A stretch of 64,000 nt of DNA from Pseudomonas fildesensis (GCF_001050345.1 NZ_LFMW01000004.1:1-64000), one strand, 5' to 3'. Counted from the stretch's first letter, positions 28,358-40,928 are shown. Program-made: numbers and translations. The notes: generated by a model from the sequence alone, not told the origin.

Positions 28358-29125
28358 TCAGCGAAAATCGCGCCGCTCGCGGATCAACGCGTAGGCGTTA
28401 TGCAGTTCGCGGGTTCGCTCGGTGGCCTCACGCACTTGCGCGGGGCTGGCGCCACTGCCGGCGATCTTGTCCGGATGGTGACGGCTGAGCAGGCGCCGAT
28501 ACGCGCGCTTGATCACCGTCGGTTCAGTGGTTGGCGTCACACCCAGAATCCGCAACGCTTCCTGATAGGCGCCACTACGATTGGCCACCGGCTTGCGCTC
28601 CGGCGCGTAATCGGAGGCCAGCGCCTGGAGTTGTTGCGGCGTCCAGCCCAGCCATTTTCCCCAACGGTCGATCAGGTCGCGCTCGGCGTCACTCGCCTTG
28701 CCGTCCGCCCAGACCATCCGCCAGCAGGCGCGCAACACACCCTCCGCCGCATGGGGCTGTGCCTTGAGCACGCGCAGGTAGCTGCGCACCCGGTCGGAGC
28801 CGGCCTTGCCACGATTGAAGGCCGCAATCGCCCGGCGCTGGGCTGACTCGGTCATGTCCAGCGAGCGCATTTCCTGCCGCGCCTGCTGGATATGCCCATC
28901 CACCACCCGACCATTGCTTTTGGCCAGGCGACCGAGCAACACAAACAGCAGTTCGTCATTGCGTAACGCCGGGCGCCCGCCCAGGCGCTCACGCAACTGT
29001 GCCCAGCTTTGAAGGTGCAGGCGGCGATCCAGTGCCTGCCCCAACAACGCACCCAACAAGGCCCCCGGAATACTGGCAATGGCAAAGCCAGCCCCGGCGC
29101 CGATCAGCGTCCCTGGCCACAACAT
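28358..29125 (-). CDS. DjlA-like co-chaperone (TerB-like plus J-domain)
   Basis: A 255-aa protein with an N-terminal Gly/Ala-rich hydrophobic stretch (res 5-30) likely to anchor it in the inner membrane. A TerB-like helical domain follows (~60-175) and then a C-terminal J-domain with the HPD tripeptide in RHHPDKIAG. It should stimulate DnaK ATPase at the membrane. It follows murU after one base, so it sits last in the amgK-murU-djlA run. Confidence 0.88.
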   Translation of the reverse strand: MLWPGTLIGAGAGFAIASIPGALLGALLGQALDRRLHLQSWAQLRERLGGRPALRNDELLFVLLGRLAKSNGRVVDGHIQQARQEMRSLDMTESAQRRAIAAFNRGKAGSDRVRSYLRVLKAQPHAAEGVLRACWRMVWADGKASDAERDLIDRWGKWLGWTPQQLQALASDYAPERKPVANRSGAYQEALRILGVTPTTEPTVIKRAYRRLLSRHHPDKIAGSGASPAQVREATERTRELHNAYALIRERRDFR

Positions 29126-29126
29126 C

Positions 29127-30823
<1,697 letters not shown>

Positions 30824-30953
30824 TACAAGGGTCTCCGACGGCGCTAGCCGTCAAGCGGGTCATGCTTTATTATCACGCATCTTTTTCAGACCATCGAGAG
30901 GCGTGCGGCCCACACCGCGGGCAGATGGCACGCAGGAAGCCCGGACTAATAAG

Positions 30954-33728
30954 ATGGCATTGAAATCCCCCGCGTTTCGTAGAAAATTTCCGTTGCTGGT
31001 AACCGGCAGTCTGCTGGCCATGCAACCCTTCGCCACCTCATTCGTGGTCGCCGCGGAACAGTATGACTGCTCAGTCTCTGCTTCGGGTGCCTGGGATTGC
31101 GCGCCGAAAACCGCCGCAGCCCCGTTACCACCACGCCCGGTGCATGACGGTGCAGCCGTCACCTCTGCCAATGGTACGCCGCAAGGTGAAGCCGGCAGCA
31201 CCGAAGCTGTGCCTCAGACCGCACTGGTCACCGAATCCAAGGGCCGTGGCCTGCGTTCGCGCAGTGCCGACTACAGCCACCTGGACTGGGTGCCTCGCGA
31301 TAAGCTGACCGCAGCCCAGCTGGCCGAAACCGGTCCTTACTGTGGCGGTGCGTACATCGAGCCGATTCGTCCTGGCATGAACGACAAGACGAACAAGAGC
31401 GATGCGCCCACCTTTATCGGTGCCAAGGTCTCTCGTTACGAGCAGGAACAACAGATCGCGACCCTGGCCGGTGACGTCGTCATGCGCCAGGGCAGCATGC
31501 AGCTGGAGTCGGAAGAAGCCAGCCTGTATCAGGCCGAGAACCGTGGCGAGCTGAACGGCAACGTCCGTCTGCGCGACAACGGCGCCCTGATCGTGGGCGA
31601 CCATGCCCAGGTCCAGCTCGATACCGGTGCAGCACAAATCGACAACGCCGAATACGTGATGCACAAATCACGCATCCGCGGTAACGCGCTGTACGCCAAG
31701 CGTGCCGAGAACGCGATCATCCGTCTCAAGGACGGTACGTACACCACCTGCGAGCCAGACAGCAACGCCTGGCAGCTCAAGGGCAACAACATCACGTTGA
31801 ACCCGGCCACCGGTTTCGGTACGGCCACCAACGCGACGTTGCGGATCAAGAACATCCCGATCCTCTACACCCCTTACATCTATTTCCCGATCGACGATCG
31901 TCGTCAATCCGGCTTCCTGCCGCCGAGCTTCAGTACTGGCAGCGAAACCGGCTTTACCCTGGTCACGCCGTACTACTTCAACCTGGCACCGAACTACGAC
32001 GCCACGTTGTACCCGCAATACATGACCAAGCGCGGCTTGCTGATGGAAGGCGAATTCCGCTACCTCACCAAATCCAGCGAAGGCCAGTTCGGCGGCGCGT
32101 ACCTGAACGACGACAACAACGAACGCAGCAAGCAGACCGATTACGAAAAAACCCGCTACATGCTCAATTGGCAGCATCGGGGTGGGCTCGATTCGCGTTT
32201 GACGACCCAGGTGGATTACACCCGGATCAGCGATCCTTACTACTTCCAGGATTTGAAGTCGTTTGAGGAAGGGGTTGAGAGCCAGGACGCTCTTAATCAG
32301 CAAGGTTCTGTGACCTATCGAGGCGACTCCTATCAGGCGCGCTTGAATGTCCAGGCTTACCAGCTGGCGACGATTTCCCAGATCACCCCGTATGACCGGT
32401 TGCCGCAGATCACCTTTAATGGTGCGCTGCCATACCATCCGGGCGGGCTGAACTTTACCTACGAGACTGAAGCTGTTCGGTTTGAGCGTAGTCTCGAAAA
32501 CGGCATGTTTACCGATGAGAACGGCCTGGAGTCGCGTCGGCTGGATACTTACGTTAATGGCCTGACCCGGGCCAACGGTACTCGCTTGAACGCCGCACCA
32601 GCTGTCGATTACCCGATGAACTGGACCTACGGCTTTGTTACGCCGAAGCTCAAGTACGTTTATACCAAGTATGACCTTGATCTTGATGGCACAGGCAAGT
32701 CGCAAATGGCCTCGGCGGGGCAAACGTTCAAGAGTTCACAAGACCGCGCCGTTCCAATCGCCAGCGTAGACAGCGGCCTTTACTTCGACCGCAAGACCAA
32801 TTGGTTTGGAAAAGACTATAACCAAACCTTGGAACCGCGTGCGTTCTACCTTTACGTACCGAATAAAGACCAAAGTGACATTCCAGTCTTTGATACCAGC
32901 GAGACCTCCTTCAGCTACTCCTCACTGTTCCGCGACAACCGCTTCAGCGGCTCTGACCGTATCGGCGACGAGAACAAGCTGTCCCTGGGTGTCACCAGCC
33001 GCTGGATCGAAGAAAACGGCTTCGAACGCCAGCGCGTAAGCGTCGGCCAGGCCCTGTATTTCAAGGACCGCGAGGTTCAGTTGCCAGGCATCGTGGCCGC
33101 AGACCGCGCCGACGCCCAGACCGATGTATCGCCTATCGCCCTGGACTACGAGTTCCGCTTCAACCGCGACTGGCGCGCCACTGCCGACTACAACTGGGAC
33201 ACCGAGAGCCACGCCCCACGTTCCGGCAGCGCAATGTTCCACTACCAGCCGGAAGACAACCCGAACAAGGTTATCAACGTCGGTTACCGCTATCGCAACG
33301 ACCAGGTGGTGTACAACCAGCTGACCGGCAAATGGCAGTTCGGTGGTGACTACGGCACTGAAGGTCAACCGAACTTCGTGAAGGATTACTACAAAATCCA
33401 ACAACACGACTTCTCGATGATGTGGCCGATCATTCCTCAGTGGAACCTGATCACCCGCTGGCAGTATGACTATGCCCGCAACCGTACGCTGGAAGCCTTC
33501 GGTGGTTTCGAGTACGACAACTGCTGCTGGAAACTGCGCGTTATCAACCGTTACTGGGTTTCCAACGACGAATACAGCCAGATCGCCCCGCTTAACGAAA
33601 AGGGTGACCACGGGCTCTTCTTCCAAGTCGTCCTCAAAGGACTCGGCGGCCTGACCGGCGCCAAGGTAGAGAGCTTCCTCGACAAAGGCATTCAAGGTTA
33701 TCGTGAACGTGAAGATCAAGCTTTCTGA
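30954..33728 (+). CDS. lptD: LPS-assembly outer membrane protein LptD
   Basis: Outer-membrane barrel that inserts lipopolysaccharide into the outer leaflet with LptE. The 924-aa protein has a signal peptide (~1-33), an N-terminal OstA/LptA-like beta-jellyroll (~150-290) and a large C-terminal barrel. The cysteines needed for interdomain disulfides are present: two near the mature N-terminus (YDCSVS, AWDCAPK) and the adjacent pair in DNCCWKL near the C-terminus; two extra are in GPYCGG and TTCEPD. The frame is open upstream to 30753, but MALKSPAFR at 30954 gives the Pseudomonas length. Codon use shifts in the middle of the gene. Overlaps surA by 26 bp. Confidence 0.96.
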   Translation: MALKSPAFRRKFPLLVTGSLLAMQPFATSFVVAAEQYDCSVSASGAWDCAPKTAAAPLPPRPVHDGAAVTSANGTPQGEAGSTEAVPQTALVTESKGRGLRSRSADYSHLDWVPRDKLTAAQLAETGPYCGGAYIEPIRPGMNDKTNKSDAPTFIGAKVSRYEQEQQIATLAGDVVMRQGSMQLESEEASLYQAENRGELNGNVRLRDNGALIVGDHAQVQLDTGAAQIDNAEYVMHKSRIRGNALYAKRAENAIIRLKDGTYTTCEPDSNAWQLKGNNITLNPATGFGTATNATLRIKNIPILYTPYIYFPIDDRRQSGFLPPSFSTGSETGFTLVTPYYFNLAPNYDATLYPQYMTKRGLLMEGEFRYLTKSSEGQFGGAYLNDDNNERSKQTDYEKTRYMLNWQHRGGLDSRLTTQVDYTRISDPYYFQDLKSFEEGVESQDALNQQGSVTYRGDSYQARLNVQAYQLATISQITPYDRLPQITFNGALPYHPGGLNFTYETEAVRFERSLENGMFTDENGLESRRLDTYVNGLTRANGTRLNAAPAVDYPMNWTYGFVTPKLKYVYTKYDLDLDGTGKSQMASAGQTFKSSQDRAVPIASVDSGLYFDRKTNWFGKDYNQTLEPRAFYLYVPNKDQSDIPVFDTSETSFSYSSLFRDNRFSGSDRIGDENKLSLGVTSRWIEENGFERQRVSVGQALYFKDREVQLPGIVAADRADAQTDVSPIALDYEFRFNRDWRATADYNWDTESHAPRSGSAMFHYQPEDNPNKVINVGYRYRNDQVVYNQLTGKWQFGGDYGTEGQPNFVKDYYKIQQHDFSMMWPIIPQWNLITRWQYDYARNRTLEAFGGFEYDNCCWKLRVINRYWVSNDEYSQIAPLNEKGDHGLFFQVVLKGLGGLTGAKVESFLDKGIQGYREREDQAF

Positions 33729-35043
33729 TTGTCTGCGCCCGCTGATGCTGGGCGCGCTGTTCCTGGGTACCGCATCGGCACACGCTGCGGTTCAACCGCT
33801 GGACAAGGTCGTGGCCATCGTCGATAGCGACGTGATCATGCAGAGCCAACTGGACCAACGGGTCAAGGAAGTTCAGCAGACCATCGCCAAACGTGGCGGC
33901 GGCGTGCCACCTACCAGCGTCCTGGACCAACAGGTGCTGGAGCGCCTGATCGTTGAAAACCTGCAACTGCAGATCGGCGATCGTTCCGGCATCCGTATTT
34001 CGGACGAAGAACTGAACCAGGCGGTTGGCACCATCGCTCAGCGCAACAACATGAGCGTTGACCAGTTCCGCGCCGCCCTTGCACGCGACGGCCTGTCCTA
34101 TGAGGACGCGCGTGACCAGATCCGCCGCGAAATGATCATCAGCCGTGTGCGTCAGCGCCGTGTGGCCGAGCGGGTTCAGGTGTCCGAACAGGAAGTGAAA
34201 AACTTCCTGGCCTCGGACCTGGGCAAGATGCAGCTTTCCGAAGAACTGCACCTGGCCAATATCCTGATCCCGACCCCGGACAGCGCCAACGCCGAGCAGC
34301 TCAATGCCGCCGCAGCAAAAACCCAGGCTGTCTATGATCGCCTCAAGGCCGGTGCCGATTTCGCCCAAATGGCAATCGCCCAGTCCGGCAGCGACAACGC
34401 CCTCGAAGGCGGTGACATGGGCTGGCGTAAAGCCGCTCAATTGCCACCTCCGTTTGACCGTGAGCTGAGCGCCATGGAAGTGGGAGGCATTACCCAGCCA
34501 GCCCGCACGCCAGGGGGTTTCATCATCCTCAAGCTGCTGGAAAAACGCGGCGGCGAGACCTCGCTGAAAGACGAAGTACATGTTCGTCATATTCTGGTCA
34601 AACCAAGCGAAATCCGCACCGAAGCGCAAACCAAGGAACTGGCCCAGAAGATCTATGACCGCATCGAAAGCGGTGAAGACTTTGCCACCCTGGCCAAAAG
34701 CTTCTCGGAAGACCCGGGTTCCGCCCTCAACGGCGGCGACCTGAACTGGATCGACCCGAAAGCCTTGGTGCCTGAGTTCCAGCAAGTGATGGCAGAGACT
34801 CCGCAAGGCGTTCTGTCCAAGCCGTTCAAGACTCAATACGGCTGGCATGTCCTGGAAGTCCTTGGCCGTCGCGCCACCGACAACACCAGCCAGGCCCGCG
34901 AGCAACAAGCGTTGACCGTGCTGCGTAACCGCAAGTACGACGAAGAGCTGCAAACCTGGTTGCGTCAGATCCGTGACGAAGCCTACGTGGAAAACAAGCT
35001 GCCAGGCGCCGAGCAAACAGGCACCGACCAGGCAACTCAGTGA
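33703..35043 (+). CDS. surA: Periplasmic chaperone/peptidyl-prolyl isomerase SurA
   Basis: Escorts outer-membrane proteins, including LptD, through the periplasm. The 446-aa protein has a signal peptide ending ASAHAA (~29), an N-terminal chaperone domain and two parvulin domains (~185-285 and ~295-395, the second starting [13 protein letters not shown]). A C-terminal helix completes the chaperone module. The start is GTG at 33703; a second GTG at 33709 would give two residues less. It overlaps lptD, so the chaperone and its client are translationally linked. Confidence 0.95.
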   Translation: MNVKIKLSDCLRPLMLGALFLGTASAHAAVQPLDKVVAIVDSDVIMQSQLDQRVKEVQQTIAKRGGGVPPTSVLDQQVLERLIVENLQLQIGDRSGIRISDEELNQAVGTIAQRNNMSVDQFRAALARDGLSYEDARDQIRREMIISRVRQRRVAERVQVSEQEVKNFLASDLGKMQLSEELHLANILIPTPDSANAEQLNAAAAKTQAVYDRLKAGADFAQMAIAQSGSDNALEGGDMGWRKAAQLPPPFDRELSAMEVGGITQPARTPGGFIILKLLEKRGGETSLKDEVHVRHILVKPSEIRTEAQTKELAQKIYDRIESGEDFATLAKSFSEDPGSALNGGDLNWIDPKALVPEFQQVMAETPQGVLSKPFKTQYGWHVLEVLGRRATDNTSQAREQQALTVLRNRKYDEELQTWLRQIRDEAYVENKLPGAEQTGTDQATQ

Positions 35044-36029
35044 AACCCCAGCGTTTCGCGGTGACACCCGGCGAGCCGGCCGGCATTGGTCCAGACCTGT
35101 GCCTGCTGCTCGCCTCGCAACCCCAGCCACACCCCCTGATCGCCATTACCAGCCGCGACCTGCTCCTTGAGCGGGCCGCGCAACTGGGCGTGGTCGTCAC
35201 CCTGCTGGATGTTGCGCCGGGTCACTGGCCTGACGTGCCGGCACCGGCGGGCAGCCTGTATGTGTGGGATACCCCACTGCAGGCCAAGGTGGTTGCAGGG
35301 CAACTGAACAAGGCCAACGCGGCCTTTGTGCTGGAAACCCTGACCCGCGCCGGGCAAGGCTGCATCGACGGCGACTTCGCCGGGATGATCACCGCGCCGG
35401 TGCACAAGGGCGTGATCAACGAGTCCGGCATCGCCTTTTCCGGGCATACCGAATTCCTCGCCGAGCTGACCCACACTGCCCAAGTGGTGATGATGCTGGC
35501 CACGCGCGGCCTGCGTGTCGCCCTAGTGACCACGCACCTGCCGCTACGCGATATTGCCGATGCCATCACCGTCGAGCGCCTGGAGCGTGTCACACGCATC
35601 CTGCACGCCGACCTGCAACAGAAATTCGGTATTGCCCAGCCGCGCATCCTGGTCTGTGGGCTTAACCCCCACGCCGGCGAAGGCGGCCACCTGGGCCATG
35701 AAGAAATCGACATCATCGAACCAACCCTGGAGCGTCTGCGCCAAGAAGGCATGGACCTGCGTGGCCCACTGCCTGCAGATACTCTGTTTACCCCCAAATA
35801 TCTGGAGCACTGCGACGCAGTGCTGGCGATGTACCATGACCAGGGGCTGCCGGTGCTGAAATACAAAGGCTTCGGCGCCGCAGTCAACGTGACACTTGGC
35901 TTGCCGATCATCCGCACCTCCGTCGACCATGGCACCGCCCTGGACCTGGCGGGCAGCGGCAAGATCGATACCGGCAGCCTGCACGTGGCCCTGGAAACCG
36001 CCTATCAGATGGCCGAGACCCGTATATGA
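35040..36029 (+). CDS. pdxA: 4-hydroxythreonine-4-phosphate dehydrogenase
   Basis: NAD-dependent step of pyridoxal phosphate synthesis. The 329-aa protein has the family opening [12 protein letters not shown], and metal-ligand histidines in [22 protein letters not shown] and [11 protein letters not shown]. The GTG start overlaps the surA stop by 4 bp, and the gene's own stop overlaps ksgA. Confidence 0.97.
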   Translation: MKPQRFAVTPGEPAGIGPDLCLLLASQPQPHPLIAITSRDLLLERAAQLGVVVTLLDVAPGHWPDVPAPAGSLYVWDTPLQAKVVAGQLNKANAAFVLETLTRAGQGCIDGDFAGMITAPVHKGVINESGIAFSGHTEFLAELTHTAQVVMMLATRGLRVALVTTHLPLRDIADAITVERLERVTRILHADLQQKFGIAQPRILVCGLNPHAGEGGHLGHEEIDIIEPTLERLRQEGMDLRGPLPADTLFTPKYLEHCDAVLAMYHDQGLPVLKYKGFGAAVNVTLGLPIIRTSVDHGTALDLAGSGKIDTGSLHVALETAYQMAETRI

Positions 36030-36838
36030 CCGAGCATTACCAACACCGGGCGCGCAAGCGCTTCGGGCAAAACTTCCTGCACGACGCTGGCGTGATCGAC
36101 CGCATCCTGCGCTCCATCCACGCGAAACCCGAAGACCGTCTGCTGGAAATCGGCCCGGGCCAGGGCGCACTGACCCAAGGCCTGCTGAACAGCGGCGGCC
36201 AGTTGGACGTGGTTGAGTTGGACAAGGACCTGATCCCGATCCTCAACCAGCAGTTCGCCGGCATGCCCAACTTCAACCTGCATCAGGGCGATGCGCTGAA
36301 GTTCGACTTCAACACCCTTAACGCTGCGCCTAATAGCCTGCGAGTGGTCGGCAACCTGCCGTACAACATCTCTACCCCGCTGATTTTCCACCTGCTGAAC
36401 AACGCAGGGATCATCCGCGACATGCACTTCATGCTGCAAAAGGAAGTGGTGGAGCGCCTGGCGGCCGGTCCTGGCGGTGGTGATTGGGGTCGTTTGTCGA
36501 TCATGGTCCAGTACCACTGCCGCGTGGAACACCTGTTCAACGTCGGACCGGGCGCGTTCAACCCACCGCCGAAGGTCGACTCGGCCATCGTGCGCCTGGT
36601 GCCGCACGCCGTGCTGCCTCACCCGGCCAAGGATCACAAATTGCTGGAGCGCGTGGTGCGCGAAGCGTTCAACCAACGCCGCAAGACCCTGCGTAACACG
36701 CTCAAGGCGCTGCTGAGCAACGCCGAAATCGAAGCCGCCGGCGTCGACGGCAGCTTGCGCCCCGAGCAGTTGGACCTGGCGGCGTTCGTGCGCCTGGCCG
36801 ACCAGCTCGCCATCCAGCCTACTCCGGCTCCGGAGTAA
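36026..36838 (+). CDS. rsmA: 16S rRNA (adenine(1518)/(1519)-N6)-dimethyltransferase
   Basis: Dimethylates two adjacent adenines in the 3' hairpin of 16S rRNA (KsgA). The 270-aa protein starts [17 protein letters not shown]. It has the SAM motif [13 protein letters not shown] and the NLPYN catalytic motif in [11 protein letters not shown]. It overlaps pdxA by 4 bp. A REPIN follows before apaG. Confidence 0.97.
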   Translation: MTEHYQHRARKRFGQNFLHDAGVIDRILRSIHAKPEDRLLEIGPGQGALTQGLLNSGGQLDVVELDKDLIPILNQQFAGMPNFNLHQGDALKFDFNTLNAAPNSLRVVGNLPYNISTPLIFHLLNNAGIIRDMHFMLQKEVVERLAAGPGGGDWGRLSIMVQYHCRVEHLFNVGPGAFNPPPKVDSAIVRLVPHAVLPHPAKDHKLLERVVREAFNQRRKTLRNTLKALLSNAEIEAAGVDGSLRPEQLDLAAFVRLADQLAIQPTPAPE

Positions 36839-36840
36839 AC

Positions 36841-36920
36841 TGTAGGAGCTGGGAGGACGCCTAGCTCTTGCCGGCGATGGCATCCTCATTATCGCCATCG
36901 CTGGCAAGCCTACTCCTACA
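36841..36920. repeat. REPIN (TGTAGGAG...CTCCTACA type), left arm degenerate
   Basis: TGTAGGAG at 36841 and its inverse CTCCTACA at 36913 frame GCCGGCGATGGC and GCCATCGCTGGC. The left arm carries an interrupting segment (GGGAGGACGCCTAG), so the arms no longer match fully. Lies between rsmA and apaG. Confidence 0.8.
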
Positions 36921-37013
36921 GAGGCCGGACAGCATGTCTGGCCTAGTGCCCGCCTCATGGCCTAGACTGACCCGCATCTGCTGTCCTCCGCTTTTGCTTT
37001 TAAGGCCTCTTGT

Positions 37014-37394
37014 ATGTCCGATCCTCGCTACCAGATCGACGTCAGCGTCGTCACCCGCTTCCTGGCGGAACAATCGCAACCTGACCAGAACCGTTTTGCG
37101 TTCGCCTACACCGTAACCGTGCAAAACAACGGCGAACTCCCCGCCAAGCTGCTGTCGCGCCACTGGGTGATCACCGATGGTGACGGCCAGGTCGAGGAAG
37201 TACGGGGTGCCGGCGTGGTCGGCCAACAACCGCTGATCGGCCCCGGCAAAAGCCACACCTACAGCAGCGGCACTGTCATGACCTCCCGCGTCGGCAACAT
37301 GCAGGGCAGCTACCAGATGCTCGCTGACGACGGCAAGCATTTCGACGCCATCATCGCGCCCTTCCGCCTAGCCGTGCCCGGAGCCCTGCACTGA
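37014..37394 (+). CDS. apaG: Co2+/Mg2+ efflux-associated protein ApaG
   Basis: A 126-aa single-domain beta-sandwich protein (DUF525). The molecular role is not settled; mutants of other bacteria show metal-tolerance effects. Family sequence features are [24 protein letters not shown] and the glycine-rich [17 protein letters not shown]. The last base is shared with the apaH start codon, so it is coupled to apaH. Confidence 0.94.
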   Translation: MSDPRYQIDVSVVTRFLAEQSQPDQNRFAFAYTVTVQNNGELPAKLLSRHWVITDGDGQVEEVRGAGVVGQQPLIGPGKSHTYSSGTVMTSRVGNMQGSYQMLADDGKHFDAIIAPFRLAVPGALH

Positions 37395-38245
37395 TGGCGA
37401 CGTACGCCGTCGGCGACCTGCAAGGCTGCCTGGAACCCCTCAAGTGCCTGCTCGAACGCGTGGCCTTCGACCCGGTGAACGATCGTCTGTGGCTGGTGGG
37501 CGACCTGGTCAATCGTGGCCCCGAGTCCCTGGAGACCTTGCGCTACTTATATAGCCTGCGTGATTCCCTGGTATGCGTACTGGGCAACCACGACCTGCAC
37601 CTGCTCGCGGCCGGCAATAACATCGAGCGCCTGAAAAAGGGCGACACCCTGCGGGAAATCCTCGAAGCGCCAGACCGCGCCGAATTGCTTGACTGGCTGC
37701 GCCAGCAGAAAATCATGCATTACGACGAAGGCCGCAACATGGCTCTGGTCCACGCCGGCATTCCACCCCAGTGGACGCTGAAGAAAGCCCTCAAGTGCGC
37801 TGCCGAAGTCGAAACCGCCCTGGCCGACGACAGCCTGTACACCGCCTACCTCGACGGCATGTACGGCAACGAGCCCGTGAAGTGGGACAACGACCTCACC
37901 GGCGTCGCCCGCCTGCGCGTGATCACCAACTACTTCACGCGCATGCGCTTCTGCACCGCCGAAGGCAAGCTGGACCTCAAGAGCAAGGAAGGCGCCGACA
38001 CCGCACTGCCCGGCTATAAGCCATGGTTCGCCCACAAGGAACGCAAGACCCGTGACACGAAGATCATCTTCGGTCATTGGGCAGCCCTTGAAGGCAAGTG
38101 CGATGAGCCCGGCGTGTTCGCCCTCGACACCGGTTGCGTGTGGGGCGGTGCCATGACCCTGATGAACATCGACACCGGCGAGCGCCTGAGCTGCCAGTGC
38201 GAGTCCCCTCTTCCCGTTACACTGCCGGCTGTCGCCAAGCACTAG
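37394..38245 (+). CDS. apaH: Symmetrical diadenosine tetraphosphatase
   Basis: Splits Ap4A into two ADP and also removes Np4-type caps from RNA. The 283-aa metallophosphatase has the canonical motifs [23 protein letters not shown] and the later LVHAGIPP and GHWAALEG. It follows apaG with a 1-bp overlap. glpE is 32 bp downstream. Confidence 0.96.
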   Translation: MATYAVGDLQGCLEPLKCLLERVAFDPVNDRLWLVGDLVNRGPESLETLRYLYSLRDSLVCVLGNHDLHLLAAGNNIERLKKGDTLREILEAPDRAELLDWLRQQKIMHYDEGRNMALVHAGIPPQWTLKKALKCAAEVETALADDSLYTAYLDGMYGNEPVKWDNDLTGVARLRVITNYFTRMRFCTAEGKLDLKSKEGADTALPGYKPWFAHKERKTRDTKIIFGHWAALEGKCDEPGVFALDTGCVWGGAMTLMNIDTGERLSCQCESPLPVTLPAVAKH

Positions 38246-38277
38246 ACGCCGCCTGCAACCAAGCCAAGGAGCCCGCC

Positions 38278-38607
38278 ATGAGCGAATTCAAACGTATCCC
38301 ACCCGAACAAGCCCAGGCCCTGCGCGAACAAGGCGCGGTCGTTGTCGATATCCGTGACCAGCCTACCTATGCAGCCGCCCACATCACCGGCGCCCAGCAC
38401 CTGGACAACGTCAACATCGCCGACTTCATCCGCGCCGCCGACCTTGACGCGCCGGTGATCGTGGCCTGCTACCACGGCAACTCCAGCCAGAGCGCAGCGG
38501 CCTATCTGATCAGCCAGGGCTTCTGTGACGTCTATAGCCTGGACGGCGGCTTTGAGCTGTGGCGCACGACCTATCCTGCCGAAATTGCCTCCGGCGATTC
38601 GCAATAA
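38278..38607 (+). CDS. glpE: Thiosulfate sulfurtransferase GlpE (single-domain rhodanese)
   Basis: A 109-aa cytoplasmic rhodanese that transfers sulfane sulfur from thiosulfate. The active-site C64 is in [13 protein letters not shown], a six-residue loop typical of GlpE. The frame is open into apaH; the ATG at 38278 with AAGGAG upstream gives the family length. Last gene of the rightward run that starts at lptD. Confidence 0.94.
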   Translation: MSEFKRIPPEQAQALREQGAVVVDIRDQPTYAAAHITGAQHLDNVNIADFIRAADLDAPVIVACYHGNSSQSAAAYLISQGFCDVYSLDGGFELWRTTYPAEIASGDSQ

Positions 38608-38639
38608 ATTTTTTCACACCCCGCTACCCCGCGTGACGC

Positions 38640-38676
38640 TTGGGCTCGCGCCGATTCTGACGAACGGCGCGCCCAA
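38640..38676. terminator. GC-rich inverted repeat after glpE
   Basis: CGCGCC/GGCGCG (38647-38652 with 38666-38671), extended outside by TTGGG/CCCAA. No T-run follows, so intrinsic termination is uncertain. It is the only hairpin between glpE and the prkA promoter region. Confidence 0.45.
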
Positions 38677-38715
38677 ACTAATTGCGCATCGCGCCTTGAT
38701 CTCCCGGATTCCGAA

Positions 38716-38725
38716 CTATCCTTAA
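38716..38725 (+). promoter_or_regulatory. RpoS-type extended -10 upstream of prkA
   Basis: CTATCCTTAA matches the stationary-phase sigma consensus CTATACTTAA at nine of ten positions. It lies 167 bp before the prkA ATG, in the only substantial gap of this strand. RpoS control agrees with what is known for prkA/yeaG operons in E. coli. Confidence 0.5.
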
Positions 38726-38809
38726 GCGCAGGCCATCCGAATCAGGGGAGAGCCGGTACACCGGCGTACGGGTCATCGGTAGCGTTTCAGGGTGTTCTGG
38801 GGGGAAAAC

Positions 38810-38833
38810 AGCCATTGGCGATCACCAATGGCT
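38810..38833 (+). other. Perfect hairpin in the prkA 5' leader
   Basis: AGCCATTGG and CCAATGGCT form a 9-bp stem with a 6-nt loop, 59 bases before the prkA start. No T-run, so it looks like leader structure, not a terminator. Confidence 0.6.
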
Positions 38834-38892
38834 GCCAGCATCGACTGATTGATCCGGCGTCGGCTCCACGTATCGAGCGAGGTGACGACGTC

Positions 38893-40815
38893 ATGAGTAT
38901 TTTTAGCCACTTCCAACAACGCTTCGAGTCCACACAGCAGGAAGAACTCACGCTTCAGGAGTATCTTGAGCTGTGCAAAAAGGACCGCAGCACCTACGCG
39001 TCTGCCGCCGAACGTCTGCTACTGGCAATTGGCGAGCCGCAGTTGGTGGACACGTCCAACAATTCGCGCCTGTCGCGAATATTCTCCAACAAGGTGATCC
39101 GCCGGTATCCGGCCTTTGAAGACTTCCACGGAATGGAAGAATGCATTGACCAGATCGTCTCCTACTTCCGCCACGCCGCCCAAGGCCTGGAAGAGAAGAA
39201 ACAAATCCTCTACCTGCTCGGCCCCGTTGGCGGCGGCAAGTCATCCCTGGCCGAAAAGCTCAAACAATTGATCGAGAAGGTGCCCTTCTACGCGATCAAG
39301 GGCTCACCGGTGTTCGAGTCACCGCTTGGCCTGTTCAACGCCACGGAAGATGGCGCGATCCTCGAAGAAGACTTCGGCATCCCGCGCCGCTACCTCAACA
39401 CCATCATGTCGCCTTGGGCTACCAAGCGTCTTTCCGAGTTCGGCGGCGACATCAGCCAGTTCCGCGTGGTGAAACTCTACCCGTCGATCCTCAACCAGAT
39501 CGGCGTGGCCAAGACCGAGCCCGGCGACGAGAACAACCAGGACATTTCGGCGCTGGTGGGCAAGGTCGATATTCGCAAACTGGAGGAATTCCCACAGAAC
39601 GACGCCGACGCCTACAGCTACTCAGGTGCACTGTGCCGGGCCAACCAGGGCCTGATGGAGTTCGTGGAGATGTTCAAGGCGCCGATCAAGGTGCTGCACC
39701 CACTGCTCACAGCCACCCAGGAAGGCAACTACAACAGCACCGAAGGCCTGGGCGCGATCCCGTTTACCGGGATCCTGCTGGCCCACTCCAACGAATCGGA
39801 GTGGCACACCTTCCGCAACAACAAGAACAACGAAGCCTTCATCGACCGGATCTATATCGTCAAGGTGCCGTACTGCCTGCGAGTCAGCGATGAAATCAAA
39901 ATCTACGACAAGCTGCTGTTCAACAGCTCCCTGGCCAAGGCGCACTGCGCGCCCGACACCCTGAAGATGCTCGCTCAGTTCACCGTGCTGTCGCGCCTCA
40001 AGGAGCCGGAAAACTCGAATATCTATTCGAAAATGCGCGTGTATGACGGCGAGAACCTCAAGGACACCGACCCCAAGGCCAAGTCGATCCAGGAGTACCG
40101 CGACAACGCAGGTGTGGATGAGGGCATGAACGGCCTATCAACGCGCTTCGCGTTCAAGATCCTGTCCAAGGTCTTCAACTTCGACCCCCATGAGATTGCC
40201 GCCAACCCGGTGCACTTGCTCTATGTACTGGAACAGCAAATCGAGCAGGAACAATTCCAGGCGGAAACCCGCGAACGCTACCTGCGCTTCCTCAAGGAAT
40301 ACCTGGCACCGCGTTATATCGAGTTTATCGGCAAGGAAATCCAGACGGCTTACCTGGAGTCCTACAGCGAATACGGCCAGAACATCTTCGACCGCTACGT
40401 GCTGTACGCCGACTTCTGGATCCAGGACCAGGAATACCGCGACCCGGAAACCGGCGAAATCCTCAATCGCGTGGCCCTCAACGAGGAACTGGAAAAGATC
40501 GAGAAACCTGCCGGCATCAGCAATCCGAAGGATTTCCGCAACGAGATCGTCAACTTCGTGCTGCGCGCCCGCGCCAACAACAATGGCAAGAACCCTACCT
40601 GGCTCAGCTACGAGAAGCTGCGGGTGGTCATCGAGAAGAAAATGTTCTCCAACACCGAGGATCTGCTGCCGGTCATCAGCTTCAACGCCAAGGCCAGCAA
40701 GGAGGATCAGCAAAAACACAACGACTTCGTTACTCGAATGGTCGAACGCGGCTACACCGACAAACAGGTACGACTGCTCTCCGAGTGGTACCTGCGGGTT
40801 CGCAAATCGCAGTAA
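38893..40815 (+). CDS. prkA: PrkA-family serine protein kinase/AAA protein (YeaG-like)
   Basis: A 640-aa cytoplasmic protein with an N-terminal AAA+-like ATPase part and a C-terminal kinase-like PrkA region. The Walker A loop GPVGGGKSS is at ~112-120. Roles reported in E. coli concern nitrogen starvation and stationary-phase survival; the substrate is not known here. An in-frame ATG at 38815 exists. MSIFSHFQQRF at 38893 has GAGGTG upstream and is the family start. First gene of the prkA-yeaH-spoVR stress trio. Confidence 0.94.
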   Translation: MSIFSHFQQRFESTQQEELTLQEYLELCKKDRSTYASAAERLLLAIGEPQLVDTSNNSRLSRIFSNKVIRRYPAFEDFHGMEECIDQIVSYFRHAAQGLEEKKQILYLLGPVGGGKSSLAEKLKQLIEKVPFYAIKGSPVFESPLGLFNATEDGAILEEDFGIPRRYLNTIMSPWATKRLSEFGGDISQFRVVKLYPSILNQIGVAKTEPGDENNQDISALVGKVDIRKLEEFPQNDADAYSYSGALCRANQGLMEFVEMFKAPIKVLHPLLTATQEGNYNSTEGLGAIPFTGILLAHSNESEWHTFRNNKNNEAFIDRIYIVKVPYCLRVSDEIKIYDKLLFNSSLAKAHCAPDTLKMLAQFTVLSRLKEPENSNIYSKMRVYDGENLKDTDPKAKSIQEYRDNAGVDEGMNGLSTRFAFKILSKVFNFDPHEIAANPVHLLYVLEQQIEQEQFQAETRERYLRFLKEYLAPRYIEFIGKEIQTAYLESYSEYGQNIFDRYVLYADFWIQDQEYRDPETGEILNRVALNEELEKIEKPAGISNPKDFRNEIVNFVLRARANNNGKNPTWLSYEKLRVVIEKKMFSNTEDLLPVISFNAKASKEDQQKHNDFVTRMVERGYTDKQVRLLSEWYLRVRKSQ

Positions 40816-40833
40816 GGCAGCGACAAGCGTGCA

Positions 40834-40915
40834 CTGCCAGGCTTTTGGCCTGGCAGCTGACCGCTTGTCCTTAAGCTTCCAGCTCGCGGCTTGAAGCTTG
40901 TAACGTGAAGCTGCC
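40834..40915 (+). repeat. Hairpin and AAGCTT-type repeat between prkA and yeaH
   Basis: A perfect 9-bp stem CTGCCAGGC/GCCTGGCAG (40834-40842 with 40848-40856) sits inside outer ACAAGCG/CGCTTGT arms. It is followed by an AAGCTTCCAGC/GCTTGAAGCTT repeat like that at 4616. There is no T-run, so transcription can pass into yeaH at reduced or processed level. Confidence 0.65.
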
Positions 40916-40928
40916 CGGAGGGCTCCTC

